In this document: positions 26,401-36,455 of the stretch, one piece after another
Layout of the letters: each line of letters opens with the position of its first letter
Position numbering within the stretch: the first letter of the stretch is position 1
Assembly: GCA_018389105.1 (NCBI GenBank)
Contig: JACATO010001102.1
Location: 1 to 64,000 of the forward strand
Reading direction: 5' to 3'
From: Nautilus pompilius
Lineage: Eukaryota; Mollusca; Cephalopoda; Nautilida; Nautilidae
Length of the DNA: 64,000 nucleotides
The notes under the pieces: generated by a model
The model's database searches: none
What the model was told of the DNA's origin: nothing
Seen by the model: the letters and a program-made list of their open reading frames with translations, nothing else
Position numbers and translations under genes: made by a program

Positions 26401-29400
26401 ATGAAGGTGGTAACACAAAATGACAAAATATATCTCTGATTAAAATTATTACATTAAGAAGTCATGCAATGACTCAAATAGCACAAATGACTTAGCACAG
26501 TTCAATAATCCAAATGTGCAGAATGTCCAAAATTAGGGTAAACTCACCTGACTTGTCAGAGGTGTCAATACTGATTCAGTTTCTGAATCTTCTCAATGGA
26601 CAGCACAGAATTATAATTATATTTACCACTGTCTGTCCAGATGCTGTCAGCTCTTGACAGAAGATTTATCAACTGCAGATTACTCTAACCTTCACTCAAT
26701 GATGATTTTGCTTTCCAAGTCTCTCATATTTTTTGTTGTTTCCATTGCTGTCCAACCAGCTAAATGATGAGAGATTTTGAGGTATACATACATAAGACCA
26801 CCACATCAACAGAAGGAAAGGATTCAGTGTTGGGTTTTATCATGTAGTGAGTAGATAAGCAACTAGGTGATGTGCATAGTTCAAAAGGTACTTTCATAGA
26901 AAAATAAAGCACCATTCTTAGACAGGGGAAGTAATAATGTGGACCATCATCTTTCTACATGTACTAACTTTAGTATAGACAGAAATAATCATTAAATGAC
27001 TTGTTAATACTCAATCATTTGTCTAGTTTGCTCAGAAAAGGATTGAGAGTTCATTCATAAACTGCAGATATTTTACAAGTTTAATAATAACAAAAAAAAC
27101 AATACGAACCATTGAGATAAATACTTTTGGCAGTAAATGCATATGTAGTAAAACTTTGTTGCTGTTGCTAGATATGTTTTGTTGCCTTTTACATTCTTCT
27201 TTGACTTTTTTGTCCTTTGCTTTACTCACGTTTAAGGAACCTCAACCAGGCTCCTCAGGATGTTCACCAAAGAAGAACTCAAATCTGTCAAAAGATGAGG
27301 TGGAGGAGGAGGAGGAAGATGACACAGACGAGGATGAGGAATATGATGCTCGGTAAGAAACTAATGTTGTAGTATTTGAGTTTCTTGGAGCAGCATGCCA
27401 CTGAGGAACAAACTGCAGAACTTCTGTAGTTAAGCTAAGTTCATCCGAATCACTGCCACAGATTCATCTCAACATTTTGAATAGAACTAGATGATTGCAT
27501 CACCATCCTCCTGCCCCCTTTTATTATTTGTTTTGCTACTGACTTTAAACTAACCCTGCTTCTTTCAAACTGATTATTAACCATTTTCAGAAATCAACTC
27601 ATGATTAAACATCTGCAATACACAAACATAAGTTGTCTTTTTACATCAAGCTCAAACCAGCTTTTAAAAAAAATAAAAACACATATGGTATTAAGTTTTT
27701 AAAATTTCCTCTAAATGCTAAATTTACAGATAGACAGAATTAAGTGATTGCAGTCTTTTATGTATACATTTGTTTTTTTTTTTTTTTTTTGGTTGTGGCT
27801 CATTAGAGATGTTTTTATTGTAGGAAACTCAGTTTGATATTTAAATGTGGAAAGTTATATTTGTAGAATGTATGCAGTGACAATCAATCAATCATGCTGA
27901 AGTGGATCTTTTCTAAAATCAGACTGGTTGTATTCTGTACTCTTAGAATTCGTCACAGTTAGTCGCTGCTGCTGTGTAGAGTGAATGAGCCTTCTGATAA
28001 CATCTTCGGAGAGGGGGTTCCATATCTGGACAGTTATTTGTCAAGTGTCGTGGCTGGTGATGCAGCTAGCAAATAATCCTGGTAGTCCGAATTATTCCAA
28101 GGGTGTTCACTGGGGTTCAGCCGTGATGAATAGCCTGAACAAAAGCACATGTTGAAGTTATAACTTCGGAGGAGCATTTCAGCCATGGTGGCTGCTGTGT
28201 AAAGTTTCAGCATGGTCGTTTAGTAGGCATGGGGCAACATAGAATCTCATGGGGTGACATAAAGTTCAGCATTCTACTCCAAATTATCATCATCACTGCT
28301 ATCTTTAAGGTTTGACAGTAAGTTTTGCAACGTTAGAAGCACCTGAGACAGTGCGTTGTCCTTTGGCAGAATATGTTGACATCAGGGTTTTCTTTGCTTG
28401 TGCAAAGACAAGCACCCAACCGATCCCTGCCCGACTAACTTCGGTAGCCAGTTTTAATATGTGCCATATGGGAAAACATTCTTTATAATTTTGCATTTGT
28501 GAAAGCAGTACACAGTATGATTTCAAATAGATGTATAATTTCTATATGAATGGATGTAAAAACATTTCCATATTTTCAAATTATTCTATTCAGTGATGTG
28601 TGTGTATGTTACAACCATTTTTTGATGACAAATCATTGAAAGGATCAACAATTTCAAGAATTGCACTTTTGCTAAATTGTTTTTCATCAGTAGCCAACAA
28701 GCTGACATCAAGAAGATGAATTACATGTTTACACACTGGTGATGGAGCGAGATTATCAAATCGATCTTGCATGGAATTCATTACTCAATAATAATATCAT
28801 TATGATAACTCTGGACTAATTTGCTGGCACCTTGATATCTAAGAAGTTTCACTCCTCTGAGAGAGAGAGAGTTTGTCATTATCAGAATCAAGAAAAGAAT
28901 TGTCTACATAGATTTTCATTTTTGTTATTGTCCAAGAAAATTCTTGAATTCATTTAACAGGATCATGTAATTCACTTTGCATCTCTAGAATTAAGCAACA
29001 AAGAGGTGACAAAACATCTAGATATAATGGAATGTGAATTGGAAAGCCTTCATTTCCTTAAATAGCCCCTTAATTTTCCTTGTTTTGATGCCTGCATATT
29101 ATTTTGTGACAACTCAGTATGTGCAAGGTATATACCAAAGTTGTCAAGATAATTTTTCATGGCACTACATGAATGTGCTCGTTTCACCATGTTTTTTCAA
29201 CTTTAGTAGGTTTTGGGATAAACTTTTTATATGCTTGAGCTAATTCCTTTTTATTATTTATATATATTTTAAGGCTTTATTAACCCTCCCCACACTCTTA
29301 TAAACACTTCCTATGCTCTTAAACACTCCATCCTCACAATGGCCTTATTGCAGGAAGTTACCACCCTCTTCGCAGTCTTGTTAAAAGACACTGCTGCCAT

Positions 29401-32400
29401 CGTCCTTATATTCTTTTCGTCCCTCTTTATGTAGCAAAACAAAGATTCATTGATCCCGTAATGGCGGCCTACAGCCGAGTAGCTTCTCCCTTCCTTTAGC
29501 ATGTCGAGGAGTTCCACCTTTTCTGCAATGGTAAGCATCTTCCTCTGGCGTTTGGGTTTGGTGCCAGAAGCCTTAGAAGGCGCAGAATATTTGGGCAACA
29601 TCGTAGGACACAGTGCTCTGGTTGGTCGCCTCCCATCCATCAGCCAATAGTGTGCCGTGTATGATCTCATGTTGGCAAACTAGCTCAAGCGGAAGCGGCC
29701 GTAGCTGCGTTTTTCATACGTGCGAGTCTTTGTCTACTCATCTGCTGTACGCTACGTATTTTATTTTCGATTTAATATTCTTTTAATGTTTTAATTAATA
29801 TTTTTTAATATTGTTTTCAATTTTTTAGGCTAGAAAATGCTTATTTTACCGCAAAAATAATTAAAATAATAAATATATAAAAATACCTATATACCGCAAA
29901 ATCCAGCGATATAGTGAAAAATCCACGATATAAAATTAGATATATACAATTTAAAAATCTGTGATACATTGAGACCGCGAAAAGTGAACTGCGATATGGT
30001 GACGGATGACTATATCGTTCTGGACTCTCTCCATAGGGCTTTGTTATGGTTGTTTATGGTTTGGGAAGCAGAGCTTTCATTGAAGTTAGCCTTGATTGCT
30101 AATTCTAAGCAATGATTGAAGTGGTGAATCACCTGAAGCCAGAGATTTGATTTTTTTTTTTTTTAATTCTAGTACCAAGAACAGTATTTTTATTTTATGC
30201 TGACACTACTAACTCCATCTTCATTATGTCCTTCATGCTTGTGAACTTTAGCAGACTTCATAAGTTCAATCAATACTTAAATACTTCACTGACAACTCCT
30301 CCATTCAGAAACAGAAATGTGTCAGTTTTTGCTCCTTGTCACTAGAGTCTGTACCTACCATCATTTAAAGTGAACTAATAGTGAGGTTTCGAGCAATGAT
30401 GTCTAAATATTCTGGCAGCCTGATCATTTAAATAACTTTTACGAAGTTTGGCTCATCATGTTTAAATTGGAGCTTGAACAGACCATAATGTTCCCTGAAC
30501 AGACATTCTTGCTTAGCAAGACAGTACGCTGTTAAATTCTTTGTATGTTTTCTGTCTATCTTGCACCTTTCCAGGTTCAAGACCTATGTGTGAGGTTAAC
30601 AGTAAAATTAAGCTGTTCTCTATTTACGTGTTTCTTAACATTGTCCCTTTACATCCTGGAACTTCCCAGTCTAATCTATAACAAGATCCGTTTTATTGTT
30701 TTTCCTCTCTTCCATTGTTTACATTTACAGCACCTGAAACAAACAAAAAATATATTCTTTGAAAAAAGAAGATAAATTTCCAAAAATGAACCTTTGTTGT
30801 TTTACTTCCATAGAGGTCCTTGGAAAGGAAGACAAGGTTTCAAACTTAAAGTAATAGATGCTATAAAGAGCTCATATTTTACCTCAGCTTCATAAATTTC
30901 TCATTTTCAAGGTCATGCTCAAAAGAGAATAAAATTCTTTCTGCCAGTTTTGCATCATCTTTACCGTGGTGGTTTTTGAAAACATAACCGCTTGAGTTGA
31001 GCTTGTGAACAAGCTAGAAAGTTATTTCTGCATAAAAGTAGAAAAGATATGACAATCTTGGAAAAAGGTAGTCCAACAGCACAGATCATATGCCTTTGTT
31101 AAAAGTTTCAGGAATTTAAAAACCTGAGAAGAACATTTGAGATAGTTCACTAAGGGTGGAGAAATGGATTCACGGTTTGGTTCATTTGCTCTCATTTTGT
31201 TCATGATTCAGTAAAATCAAATCACAAACCCTTATTTCGAACCCTGCAACTGTGCCATTAAACTATCCTCTACATGATAGACCAGTTCTTTGGTTTTAAC
31301 TTGTTGTTTGTTGTTTTTTTTTTTGCACCAAACACAAGGATGGCCTTTTTGGATTCAGATGTTGACATCTCTCTGTGGGCTTTACAGCAGCTGTCTTGTC
31401 ATTGCAATCAATGTGTGGGTCATCGCAAGCATGTTTTGCATTGCAGAGATGTCTGCCACAAAATCCAAGTGGAGATGCTGTAACTTTAGGTAGTGGTATG
31501 GGTAGTAACTCTGGACCAACTTGTGCAAGGTCTATCTCTGTGGCACATTAGCAATGAGTGAATCAACATCATTTGTTTGTTTTCATTTGCATTTTCTTTT
31601 TTTCTTTTTTCAGTTTTATGCCTCCTTTCTCTCTAATCAAGTGTAGTGCCATTAACATTTCTTGATCTGTGCCTTTTTGGGCTTTTGCCATTATGCACAT
31701 GTAAATATTACTTATCATTTAGTGTAGCAAAATATACCTGTTTGGTAGGGTGAGTGGGAGACTTTTATATAATGTGTGTGTGTGTATATATATAAATAAA
31801 AGATTTTGTTCTTTTAACTTCTATAAAGAAGTGATAGTGAAAACGATTTGGAAGATGATGACGATGATGATGATGATGAAGAAGAAGAAGATGACGATGA
31901 CGACTATGATCACCAAGGATTTTCACCTGATAATGAGGAAGTAAGTTTAACTATGAATCATCCTCTCTCCTCTTTTTTATTTTTTTTAACTGCTATCGGT
32001 TTAAAGCTTGAAAATTAAATTAGCCAGTTGGATTTTATTTGTCAATGTGTTCAACTAGCACAGGTATTGCAGCAGTCTTCTCCGATGTCAAAGCTGGGTA
32101 TGGCTTGCAAATAACTGGACATCTGCAGATGAAAGGCATCTATGTTGCTGCTGATGCAAGATGTTCAGTAGTGGCTCATCGGGGGAAAAGTTCTACACAC
32201 CAGTCATTTTTTAGCTGCTATTTGAATCTCAATCTTTTCTTGGCCTGAAAATGCAATATTTTATATGCACAAGTGGTCAGAAAATTTCTACAGTGGCTGC
32301 ACAATATGCACCTGTCAGATTAAAATTATTTAAAAACACATTAAGTCAAGGAATGACACAGACAGCTCAAATGACAGCACTCAATTCATGAAAAGGAAAC

Positions 32401-35400
32401 ATGTCCAGAAGATGAAAGGAAAATTTCAATTTATAGTGCAAAAAAATTTTTAAAACGTAAAGTAAAATCACATGACCGTTGTCACAAAGGTGCCAATACT
32501 GATTCATTTTCTTGAATCTTCTCACTGTCATTACTTTTGAGACAAGCCTGTCATCCTCACTCCATTAATCCTCAATTGAAGGAACAGAATTATAATTATG
32601 TTTACCACTGCAAAAGCTTTTATCTCCTTTCTGATGGTGTCCGTCCAGGTGTTATCAGCTCTGCCTGACTTCTGGGACTGTGGCATAGCAGTTAGTTTCT
32701 TCAGCCATGTGATGAGAGAAATCTTCTGGTATCAGCTCCATAAAAGAAATTCTGGCCTCACATCATCAGGATATCAATCATCAGACTGATGCACTGTGAA
32801 AATGCTGGCATGTTGATCAGCCACAGATGACTCTAACTCCAGTTGACAACCTCATTGTTGTCGTCACTCTCCACATCCATCACTGTTTGTCCAGCTAAAT
32901 GATGAGAGATCTAAGGTATGCACATTTGAGATCTCCACATCACCAGAAGGAAAGATTAAGTGTTGGATTTCAACACAGCAAAGTAGGTAAAGCAGTTGTT
33001 CAGAAGTCACTTTCATGGCAAAATGAAACTCTAAAAATAAATGGAGGAACTAATAATGTGGACCAGCATCCTTCTGCATGTACTGTCTATAGTATAGGTG
33101 GAAATAATCATTAAATGACTTATTAGTGTGTGACTGATTTTAGGAAACTTGCATGGGAAAGAATTAGGCTTATATATTGGAGAAATTTAAAACTGCTTAG
33201 AAATTGATATCCGTTATCAATACAAGTTTTTTAAAATTTTTACAAAGTAATTTAATTGATAGTCTTTGTTTTGTGTGTTATTTCGTATCAGTTTTAATCT
33301 AGATTATGCTAACCCTCTAAATAAACTGGAGATTTTTTTTTTATTATTCCAGCCTGGAGTGGACAGTGGTTGTACAGCTGTGGTTGCACTGCTAAAGGAC
33401 AGAGAATTGATTGTGGCCAATGCAGGTGATTCTCGGTGTGTCTTGTGTCGAGAAGGCAAAGCTGTCGACTTGTCTGTGGATCACAAGCCAGAAGATGATG
33501 ATGAGAAAAACAGAATAGAGAAGGCTGGAGGGAAAGTGACATCAGATGGGCGTGTGAATGGTGGTTTGAACTTGTCAAGAGCTATAGGTAAGTAAGCTGA
33601 CTGGTTTGGAACTACTATTTCTGAGTTTTATGATATTACAAAAAAACCTTTGCAGTCAGTCTGATTTTGTGGAATGCTACAGATTAGCTGGTTAGGTATC
33701 CGGTGTACAAATAATACTTTTTACAATAATTGAAGTGTAGTTATAGAACACTCTTTAAATATCAGCAACAAAAGTTTTAAAAAATAAATGCATATGTACT
33801 ATATAAATGATGTGATCAAATGCCCATATATGTATACTAGACTAGTCTTTTAATGAAACAGAATAGTTTGGGTAACAGTTCTGAAACAAAACATGCTGTG
33901 TTTGTCTTGTAGAATTCCAGTAAACTTAATTCTATCTGTAATCTAAAATTTGTTTCTAATGGCCTTATGACTTTTGTAATTTTAAACATTAAATGAAGTT
34001 TTTGTAACACGAAGAAAACTGAGCCAGTTCTATAGGGTTATTGATTATTTCACATGTTACATTAAATATTTCATAATTTGAGGGGTGTGCAGCGAAGATA
34101 GGAGGACCTCGTTGGTTCTCAGTAGAAGCAAGATAGTGTAGAGAGTGTCATTTCAACCAGTTGTGTGTGATGGAATATCAAGATGTTTATAGAAAAGCAC
34201 CGAGTCTCTCGGGTTGTCGCATGGTCATTTATTGCTGGTTTATCATTTTTGTAGGAGATCACTCATACAAACAGTGTAAGAACCTGTCTCCTGAGGATCA
34301 AATGATAACTGCCTTGCCAGATATACAGACAAAAATTCTAGATGAGAATGATGAGTTTTTTGTATTAGCCTGTGATGGCATTTGGTAAGTATTTCAGTCT
34401 GCTTGCCAGAGTGTCTCAAAACCATTTCAGTAATATCATAACAGTGTATAAAAGGAATTTTTACTTAATATAAAGCAACAACTCAAATAGGAAATTCCAA
34501 AAATAAAATCGACTTTGTATATGCCTGGGTTGTGATTTCAAATAAGGCAAGTAACAAGTTTTGGTGATTTTGTGTTTGTTTCTGTTTTTTTTTCTCTATC
34601 CCTAAGAACTGGGGTCTCCATAGATCTATCAGTTTTTGTAGCTGTATTATTTAGTTGTCCTTCTAACGTGTGTGTGTGTGTGTCATTTTATTATAACACT
34701 GGCACTGAGCGAGCGAGCGAGCATGACATTTCCAAAACACAATTACTGATTCTTTTGTAACATTAACATTCTTTGTTCAAAACCCACTTTACCTGTTCTC
34801 CACAAAGCTGTTTTTGGTTTATTTATTGGGGATGTCATATTTTTCATGTGTATGCATAATTAAGCACAACCAAAACACAAGTCTTACCTGGTAAATGAAG
34901 GTAGTTACGTTTAAACCACAACTGCATGCTGTAACAGTGGAAGTAAACCAAGCATGAAGCCAATTGGTTTAATGAGAGGGGAAAAGGGGAGGCTACTTTA
35001 CAAATAAGTGCATGTGGTGGTCTTCCAGCTGTGTAACATTTACTTAACTAAGCAGCTTGGTTTAGCTTAAAATTTTAAAACTGAAAATAGAATGAGTTAT
35101 TCATGGGCAAGATACAGTTAATTAGATCTTTTCATTCTCTTTCAGGAATTTCATGTCTAGTCAAGAAGTAGTTGACTTCATAAGAGAGAGACTTCGGATA
35201 CCATCCAAGAGAGAGAAACTGTCCATAATTTGTGAAGAGGTGAGTGAGGTTTTATTGCCAAGTACAGCAGAAATGTTTAGTTCACCTGTGAATCCAAAGC
35301 TGGTTTCAAAATTTTCAGATTCTCTTTGTTGTGAAAACAAATTGTTGCCAATGTCACAAGATTTGTAGTTAGATAATTGGTCCAAGGAAGATAATTGGGT

Positions 35401-35978
35401 ATGTCACTATCTTTACTCTTTTTTAAATGAAGCTGCTTATTGTTTATATTTATTTGTTGCTATTTATTACTTAATTGATTAGTCTGTAGAGCATGTTAGA
35501 AAATTCGTATAAGTATATAATAGAAATTCAAGTTAATTTTCTAACTTCTGTTACAAGACTTCATTGAAACATCCTCCTCTATGCATGGTACATTGTCTTA
35601 TTGGTAAGTTCACAATTCTGAACACCACTTTGTGTGGACACAACTAATATATATGTTTATACAAATTATGTAACTGCAATTTGATTATATTTTGTACACA
35701 CCCATTTTAAATTTTAAAAAAGTATTTAAGAAATTAGTGATTTTTTTTATATATATATATCAGTACAATACCAGTCCTGTCTGTCTTGTCCTCTGCAGAT
35801 ATTTGATTACTGTCTGGCTCCAAACACCCTGGGCGACGGGACCGGTTGTGACAACATGACATGTATCATCGTCTACCTCAACCATCCGATGGAATGCAAA
35901 CGATCAGCAGATGAGCTGGAAACAAGCATAGAAGATCAGTCAGTAAAAAGACAAAAGCTTGATGATAGCAGTTGTTAG
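5144..35978 (+). CDS. PPM1G: PPM1G orthologue: PP2C-family Ser/Thr protein phosphatase (10 coding exons)
   Basis: Coding exons: 5144-5254, 18295-18370, 21659-21838, 22886-23463, 27237-27352, 31829-31940, 33353-33587, 34255-34384, 35146-35239, 35799-35978. Joined, they encode 603 residues; human PPM1G is about 546, the excess lying in the central insert. PP2C motifs appear in order: GWR (31-33), E37-D38, YDGHGG (58-63), [10 protein letters not shown] (395-404), NAGDSR (414-419), DHKPED (434-439), SRAIGD (466-471), ACDGIW (508-513) and GCDNMT (560-565). All metal-ligand positions known from PP2C alpha are kept (E37, D38, D59, G60, D510, D562). Residues 123-391 are the Ser-rich then Asp/Glu-rich insert that marks PPM1G within PP2C phosphatases. 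Gly2 with Ser6 makes an N-myristoylation-like start; SVKRQK near the C-terminus resembles a nuclear signal. In animals PPM1G is a Mn/Mg-dependent, mainly nuclear phosphatase linked to splicing factors, histones H2A-H2B and transcription elongation. The ATG has A at -3 and G at +4. Family assignment is very firm; exon edges are inferred from splice consensus and phase. Confidence 0.96.
6359..6718. repeat. three-unit tandem repeat (118/121/121 bp)
   Basis: Units start at 6359, 6477 and 6598, each beginning ACATTATGGCAATAATC and ending CACATTCTGTCATG. They differ almost only in the number of GAT triplets within the GATGATGATG block and one T/C change. Such near-identity implies recent amplification. 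Confidence 0.95.
8800..10160 (-). pseudogene. Tigger/pogo-type transposase pseudogene
   Basis: Minus-strand reading, with several stops and frameshifts, recovers the Tigger DDE order. From high to low coordinate: a segment up to LSWQAKVGS, then [22 protein letters not shown] (equivalent to the ...QVFNVDETGLFWKR motif), then [17 protein letters not shown] and [22 protein letters not shown] (9525-9752). [17 protein letters not shown] follows, matching LPPNTTSLIQPMDQGVI. The catalytic Asp of the first motif survives, but its usual following Glu is Lys and the second DN motif is lost. An acidic tail ([10 protein letters not shown]) lies near 9000. It sits inside PPM1G intron 1 in antisense. Element ends were not located with confidence; the remnant could extend from about 8450 to 10950. 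Confidence 0.85.
11400..11428. repeat. (CT)n microsatellite
   Basis: Uninterrupted CT dinucleotide run of about 14 units inside PPM1G intron 1. Confidence 0.95.
18295..18370 (+). CDS. PPM1G: PPM1G coding exon 2 (residues 38-62)
   Basis: Acceptor TTTCAG, donor GTAAAA, phase 0 in and phase 1 out. Encodes [10 protein letters not shown] to YDGHG. D38 and D59/G60 are metal-coordinating in the family. Lies 13 kb downstream of exon 1. Confidence 0.95.
18371..21658 (+). other. PPM1G: PPM1G intron 2
   Basis: Bounded by GTAAAA and AACTGCAG. Contains the antisense mariner pseudogene at 19020-19960; the remainder is AT-rich with no supported gene. Confidence 0.8.
19020..19960 (-). pseudogene. mariner-type transposase pseudogene
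   Basis: Minus-strand translation, broken by stops, follows mariner architecture. The N-terminal helix-turn-helix part reads [13 protein letters not shown] and [17 protein letters not shown]. The catalytic domain reads [15 protein letters not shown], then [11 protein letters not shown], then [16 protein letters not shown]. These correspond to the three catalytic motifs of mariner (DEKW, DNARPH, SPDLxPxDYHLF). The second Asp is replaced by Asn (YNNARPH), so it would be inactive even without the stops. It lies antisense in PPM1G intron 2. No clear terminal inverted repeats or TA duplications were found. Confidence 0.87.
21659..21838 (+). CDS. PPM1G: PPM1G coding exon 3 (residues 63-122)
   Basis: Acceptor AACTGCAG after a long pyrimidine tract; donor GTAATT; phase 1 in and out. 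Encodes the helical segment from GSEVAEYCA through VEEEIVKEL, matching the conserved N-terminal catalytic half of PPM1G just before the acidic insert. Confidence 0.94.
21839..22885 (+). other. PPM1G: PPM1G intron 3
   Basis: Bounded by GTAATT and TTAATAG. AT-rich, with no repeat family or further gene recognised. Confidence 0.8.
22886..23463 (+). CDS. PPM1G: PPM1G coding exon 4 (residues 123-315), start of the insert
   Basis: Acceptor TTTTAATAG, donor GTGAGT, phase 1 in and phase 0 out. Starts [11 protein letters not shown], then includes [14 protein letters not shown], which corresponds to the conserved IEELLTRYG segment of vertebrate PPM1G. The rest is low-complexity, rich in Ser, Asn, Asp and Glu, with Ser runs encoded by TCC/TCA and AGC repeats. 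This exon accounts for most of the extra length over the human protein. Confidence 0.9.
24148..24720. mobile_element. Tigger/pogo-type MITE with TA target duplication
   Basis: Left end CAGTTGTCCCCCAGTATTTG and the reverse complement of the right end CGGTCGACCCCTGCGTAATT are diverged inverted repeats, both followed by GCGAATATT/GTATTCGCGG-like segments. TA dinucleotides flank both ends (24146-24147 and 24721-24722). Internal CCAATCAGC and the 'CGCGAATA' strings are typical of Tigger ends. At 573 bp with no transposase frame it is non-autonomous. Confidence 0.75.
26090..26310 (+). pseudogene. Tc1-like transposase C-terminal fragment
   Basis: Frames read [14 protein letters not shown] and, after a frameshift, [14 protein letters not shown]. 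They correspond to the Tc1 motif PDLNPIEHLWD and the downstream EEWxxIPQ segment. The reading is broken and the N-terminal two thirds is not recognisable, so this is an old remnant. It lies in PPM1G intron 4 in sense orientation. Confidence 0.5.
26370..27010 (+). repeat. dispersed repeat, copy A
   Basis: Alignable by eye to 32265-33125 in the same orientation. Shared blocks include CAATACTGATTCA, GAATTATAATTAT.TTTACCACTG, CCAGCTAAATGATGAGAGA, AATAATGTGGACCA and GAAATAATCATTAAATGACTT. The copies are clearly diverged, with several indels. Element class unknown. Confidence 0.75.
27237..27352 (+). CDS. PPM1G: PPM1G coding exon 5 (residues 316-353), acidic
   Basis: Acceptor TTTAAG, donor GTAAGA, phase 0 in and phase 2 out. 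Begins [13 protein letters not shown] and becomes strongly acidic ([17 protein letters not shown]). Exons 5 and 6 together form the acidic core typical of PPM1G, proposed in the literature to bind basic partners such as histones. Confidence 0.9.
27950..28190 (-). pseudogene. possible Tc1-like transposase fragment
   Basis: Minus-strand reading gives [13 protein letters not shown] and, after interruptions, [16 protein letters not shown]. These resemble YSPDLNPIEHLWD and WERISQDxIRRLIRSM of Tc1 transposases. Only these two blocks are recognisable. Confidence 0.45.
28590..28790 (-). pseudogene. possible hAT transposase remnant
   Basis: Minus-strand frame contains [22 protein letters not shown], reminiscent of the 'RF.....P....A..LDP' segment upstream of the dimerisation domain in hAT/ZNF862-type proteins. 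It is short and isolated and could be coincidence. Confidence 0.22.
29311..30010 (-). mobile_element. truncated Tigger element (N-terminal transposase fragment plus one TIR)
   Basis: The minus-strand frame at 29311-29670 contains [32 protein letters not shown] and a following [10 protein letters not shown]. This is the N-terminal psq/CENP-B-type helix-turn-helix of Tigger transposases, immediately preceded by a Lys/Arg stretch. Upstream on that strand, the end at about 30010 reads GTCATCCGTCACCATATCGC followed by AGTTCACTTTTCGCGG, a typical Tigger terminus, with TA beside it. The DDE domain and the second terminus are missing on the left side, so the element is truncated. It lies antisense in PPM1G intron 5. 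Confidence 0.82.
31829..31940 (+). CDS. PPM1G: PPM1G coding exon 6 (residues 354-391), poly-Asp/Glu
   Basis: Acceptor TATAAAG, donor GTAAGT, phase 2 in and phase 0 out. Encodes [10 protein letters not shown], then an almost unbroken Asp/Glu run, then [12 protein letters not shown]. The acidic run is written as GAT/GAC and GAA trinucleotide repeats, so length variation between individuals is likely. The frame is fixed by exons 5 and 7. Confidence 0.9.
31941..33352 (+). other. PPM1G: PPM1G intron 6
   Basis: Bounded by GTAAGT and TTCCAG. Most of it is repeat copy B. Confidence 0.8.
32265..33125 (+). repeat. dispersed repeat, copy B
   Basis: Same family and orientation as 26370-27010, with an extra internal segment around 32610-32720. 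The two copies flank PPM1G exons 5 and 6. Confidence 0.75.
33353..33587 (+). CDS. PPM1G: PPM1G coding exon 7 (residues 392-469), catalytic core
   Basis: Acceptor TTATTCCAG, donor GTAAGT, phase 0 in and phase 1 out. Contains [50 protein letters not shown]. This is the longest uninterrupted stretch of PPM1G-specific identity in the window. Confidence 0.97.
34255..34384 (+). CDS. PPM1G: PPM1G coding exon 8 (residues 470-512)
   Basis: Acceptor TTTTTGTAG, donor GTAAGT, phase 1 in and phase 2 out. Starts [17 protein letters not shown] and ends VLACDGI; the following Trp codon is split across the intron. D510 in ACDGIW is a predicted metal ligand. Confidence 0.96.
35146..35239 (+). CDS. PPM1G: PPM1G coding exon 9 (residues 513-544)
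   Basis: Acceptor CTTTCAG, donor GTGAGT, phase 2 in and phase 0 out. Encodes [13 protein letters not shown] and SIICEE. The [12 protein letters not shown] string is characteristic of PPM1G. Confidence 0.95.
35799..35978 (+). CDS. PPM1G: PPM1G coding exon 10 and stop (residues 545-603)
   Basis: Acceptor CCTCTGCAG, phase 0. Encodes [24 protein letters not shown], with the final metal-ligand Asp at D562. A short divergent tail contains SVKRQKL, a candidate basic nuclear-localisation element. Stop TAG at 35976-35978. Confidence 0.95.
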   Translation: MFDYCLAPNTLGDGTGCDNMTCIIVYLNHPMECKRSADELETSIEDQSVKRQKLDDSSC

Positions 35979-36455
35979 TTACATTTCTAACTTTGGGAGC
36001 ACTAGTTGTTGTGACATGACTGTAAGGACTCCACCCCTGCCCACCCACTTACACACTCATTGACTCATACACTCACTCATTTGCATCACCCTTACCCAGG
36101 GTGTGTTTACATCATTGATAGTTGTGGCGGACCGTGTGTGCATGCATGACTGAGCAAGCATGCTGGAATCGCCATGCCATGATATCTAACTCTTGCCCAC
36201 TTTTTTTTTTTTTTTCCTTTAAGGATGCTTAATCACATTTCTCCGTATTCCATGAAGAATAAAACCTCATACTACTGTCTCTGGATGCCGTTTGGTGTAA
36301 GCGCCTTACAAATCCAATTTTCTCAACGACTTTTTAATCATTTAACTTATTCAGACAGTGAAAACACTTGAGTATTGGAAAGAAGAAGAAAAACTAGAGA
36401 TTTTAGTGTGTTTTAGACTCCGAAACATGTACCAATAAACATTTGTTTTGTTATG
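35979..36455 (+). other. PPM1G: probable PPM1G 3' UTR with poly(A) signals
   Basis: AATAAA hexamers lie at 36258-36263 and 36434-36439. The second is followed by a GT-rich stretch (TTTGTTTTGTTATG), the usual downstream element, so cleavage near 36450-36460 is most likely. The exact end is inferred; longer UTR forms cannot be excluded. Confidence 0.55.

Larger units (their letters stand above)
23464..27236 (+). other. PPM1G: PPM1G intron 4
   Basis: Bounded by GTGAGT and TTTAAG. Hosts a Tigger-type MITE, a Tc1-like fragment and repeat copy A, all listed separately. Confidence 0.8.
27353..31828 (+). other. PPM1G: PPM1G intron 5
   Basis: Bounded by GTAAGA and TATAAAG. Contains a Tc1-like fragment, a possible hAT remnant and a Tigger fragment, listed separately. 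The remainder is AT-rich and unassigned. Confidence 0.8.
33588..35798 (+). other. PPM1G: PPM1G introns 7-9
   Basis: Intron 7 is 33588-34254, intron 8 is 34385-35145 and intron 9 is 35240-35798. All are AT-rich with canonical GT/AG ends. A (GT)n run near 34668-34682 and a (GAGC)n run near 34708-34722 lie in intron 8. Nothing else is recognised. Confidence 0.75.
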
